A stretch of DNA of 7,133 nt. Origin: Bacteriovoracaceae bacterium (lineage in GTDB: Bacteria; Bdellovibrionota; Bacteriovoracia; Bacteriovoracales; Bacteriovoracaceae). The notes beneath the pieces were generated by a model that saw nothing but the letters and a program-made list of their open reading frames with translations, had not been told where the DNA came from and made no database searches. Position 1 is the first letter of the stretch. The number at the start of each line of letters is the position of its first letter. A program made the translations under genes and the position numbers. Positions 6,562-7,133 of this stretch are shown here, piece after piece. The DNA is taken from the NCBI GenBank assembly GCA_023954595.1, contig JAGSHJ010000152.1, forward strand, positions 1-7,133, read 5' to 3'.

Positions 6562-7133
6562 ATGGTTCCATTTAGAGTTTTTACATTTGTATTAGGTCTT
6601 TCAGTGCTCTTGAGTTCTGCACAGGCCTCAGACTGCCCTGAAGGGCAATACTATCACTCATCTCTACAAAGATGTCTTCTAAACAAGAAGACTGTGAGCA
6701 CCAAAACTAACGCTAATAGATGTGAGGGAAAGTCTGGTGATGAGTATGCCAAATGCTTTAAAGACAATATCGAAGATGAAATAAAAGACCTAGAAAAGGC
6801 TGAATCCATCTCCCAAGGGAACTGGCACAAAGCAACTGTTCCACTAACTGTAGGGCTATTGGCGGGCTATTACCTAGTTACTAATAAAGATACATTCAGT
6901 CAGTGTAAGGCGACATCTATTTGGCTAATGCTAGGTGGAGCTGCTGCAGGTGCAGTAACAGAAATATCTGCTCAACTGACTTACAGCAAGAAGATAAAGT
7001 CCGTTCATGAAAAATACAATAAGCAAATAAGCGAAACTCGTGCAAGTGATGACGAGGAAACACAAAAGAGTACAGAAGCACAAACACTGGCACTAGAGGC
7101 CATGAAAGAACAAGAGGGTGCCAGGTTAAAAGC
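6562..7133 (+). CDS. unrecognised exported/membrane protein, 3' end cut off
   Basis: The frame starts at ATG 6562 with GAAGG six bases upstream and stays open for 190 complete codons to the window end. Residues 1-22 are a clear signal peptide with a hydrophobic core and an AQA cleavage site. The mature N-terminus has regularly placed cysteines (C25 in DCPEGQYY, C38, C54, C65), suggesting a small disulfide-stabilised exported segment. Two hydrophobic segments follow, at about 92-107 and 118-133 (the second GGAAAGA-rich), joined by a short loop with C115. Together they look like a helical membrane hairpin, so both the cysteine-rich part and the tail would lie on the outer side of the inner membrane. 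From about 138 the protein is charged and probably helical, possibly coiled-coil. I do not recognise the family and assign no function. It is divergent from the YiiX-epimerase unit, and its downstream partners are outside the window. Confidence 0.82.
   Translation, partial: MVPFRVFTFVLGLSVLLSSAQASDCPEGQYYHSSLQRCLLNKKTVSTKTNANRCEGKSGDEYAKCFKDNIEDEIKDLEKAESISQGNWHKATVPLTVGLLAGYYLVTNKDTFSQCKATSIWLMLGGAAAGAVTEISAQLTYSKKIKSVHEKYNKQISETRASDDEETQKSTEAQTLALEAMKEQEGARLK

Larger units (their letters stand above)
24..6628. repeat. dispersed AGGCCT palindrome, 14 copies
   Basis: Exact AGGCCT copies start at 24, 407, 1358, 1502, 1531, 2693, 3572, 3615, 4470, 5180, 5289, 6178, 6475 and 6623. Given the AT-rich composition, roughly one copy would be expected by chance. 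Copies occur in genes on both strands, in different reading frames, and in both divergent gaps. I see no longer shared flank. Counted by eye, so one or two could be missed. Confidence 0.7.

Noticed and set aside
1..7133. CRISPR array, tRNA, insertion sequence or phage genes
   Set aside because: No regularly spaced repeats, tRNA-like cloverleaf, transposase motifs or terminal inverted repeats were found on either strand.

Overview
The window is AT-rich, gene-dense bacterial chromosome with no rRNA, tRNA, mobile element or CRISPR array that I can see. The protein styles, base composition and tight ATGA-coupled operons would fit a marine Bdellovibrionota predator such as Halobacteriovorax/Bacteriovorax. 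That placement is an impression from the proteins, not a proof, and another AT-rich proteobacterium is possible.

Layout, left to right. (1) Minus strand, 1-1280: a membrane-anchored lytic transglycosylase followed by an AroQ-class chorismate mutase that runs off the left edge; the two overlap by ATGA. (2) A 121-base divergent gap at 1281-1401. (3) Plus strand, 1402-4824: a three-gene operon encoding a DUF255/YyaL-type thioredoxin-fold protein, a divergent short CaiB/BaiF (alpha-methylacyl-CoA racemase-like) protein and a SlyD-type FKBP prolyl isomerase. (4) A convergent junction at 4821-4844, where both stop codons lie at one end of a perfect 9-bp inverted repeat. (5) Minus strand, 4821-6439: an exported permuted-papain (YiiX/YaeF, NlpC/P60-related) protein followed by an enolase-superfamily dipeptide epimerase, again overlapping by ATGA. 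(6) A divergent gap at 6440-6561 with a perfect TATAAT facing right. (7) Plus strand, 6562 to the right edge: the start of an unrecognised secreted or membrane protein.

The main functional theme is peptidoglycan. The lytic transglycosylase cuts glycan strands. The YiiX-like enzyme is a candidate cell-wall-peptide hydrolase. The epimerase matches the L-Ala-D/L-Glu epimerase type, which makes murein dipeptides usable. The last two form one operon that resembles, in a reduced form, the Bacillus ykf murein-peptide pathway. The plus-strand operon looks like protein-folding or redox housekeeping with an unexplained acyl-CoA enzyme homologue that appears to have lost its acidic catalytic residues.

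Nothing here is clearly a new system. The observations most worth checking are the YiiX-epimerase module, the degenerate CoA-enzyme homologue with its uncertain start, the hairpin at the convergent stops, and a strong local excess of the palindrome AGGCCT (14 copies by eye).
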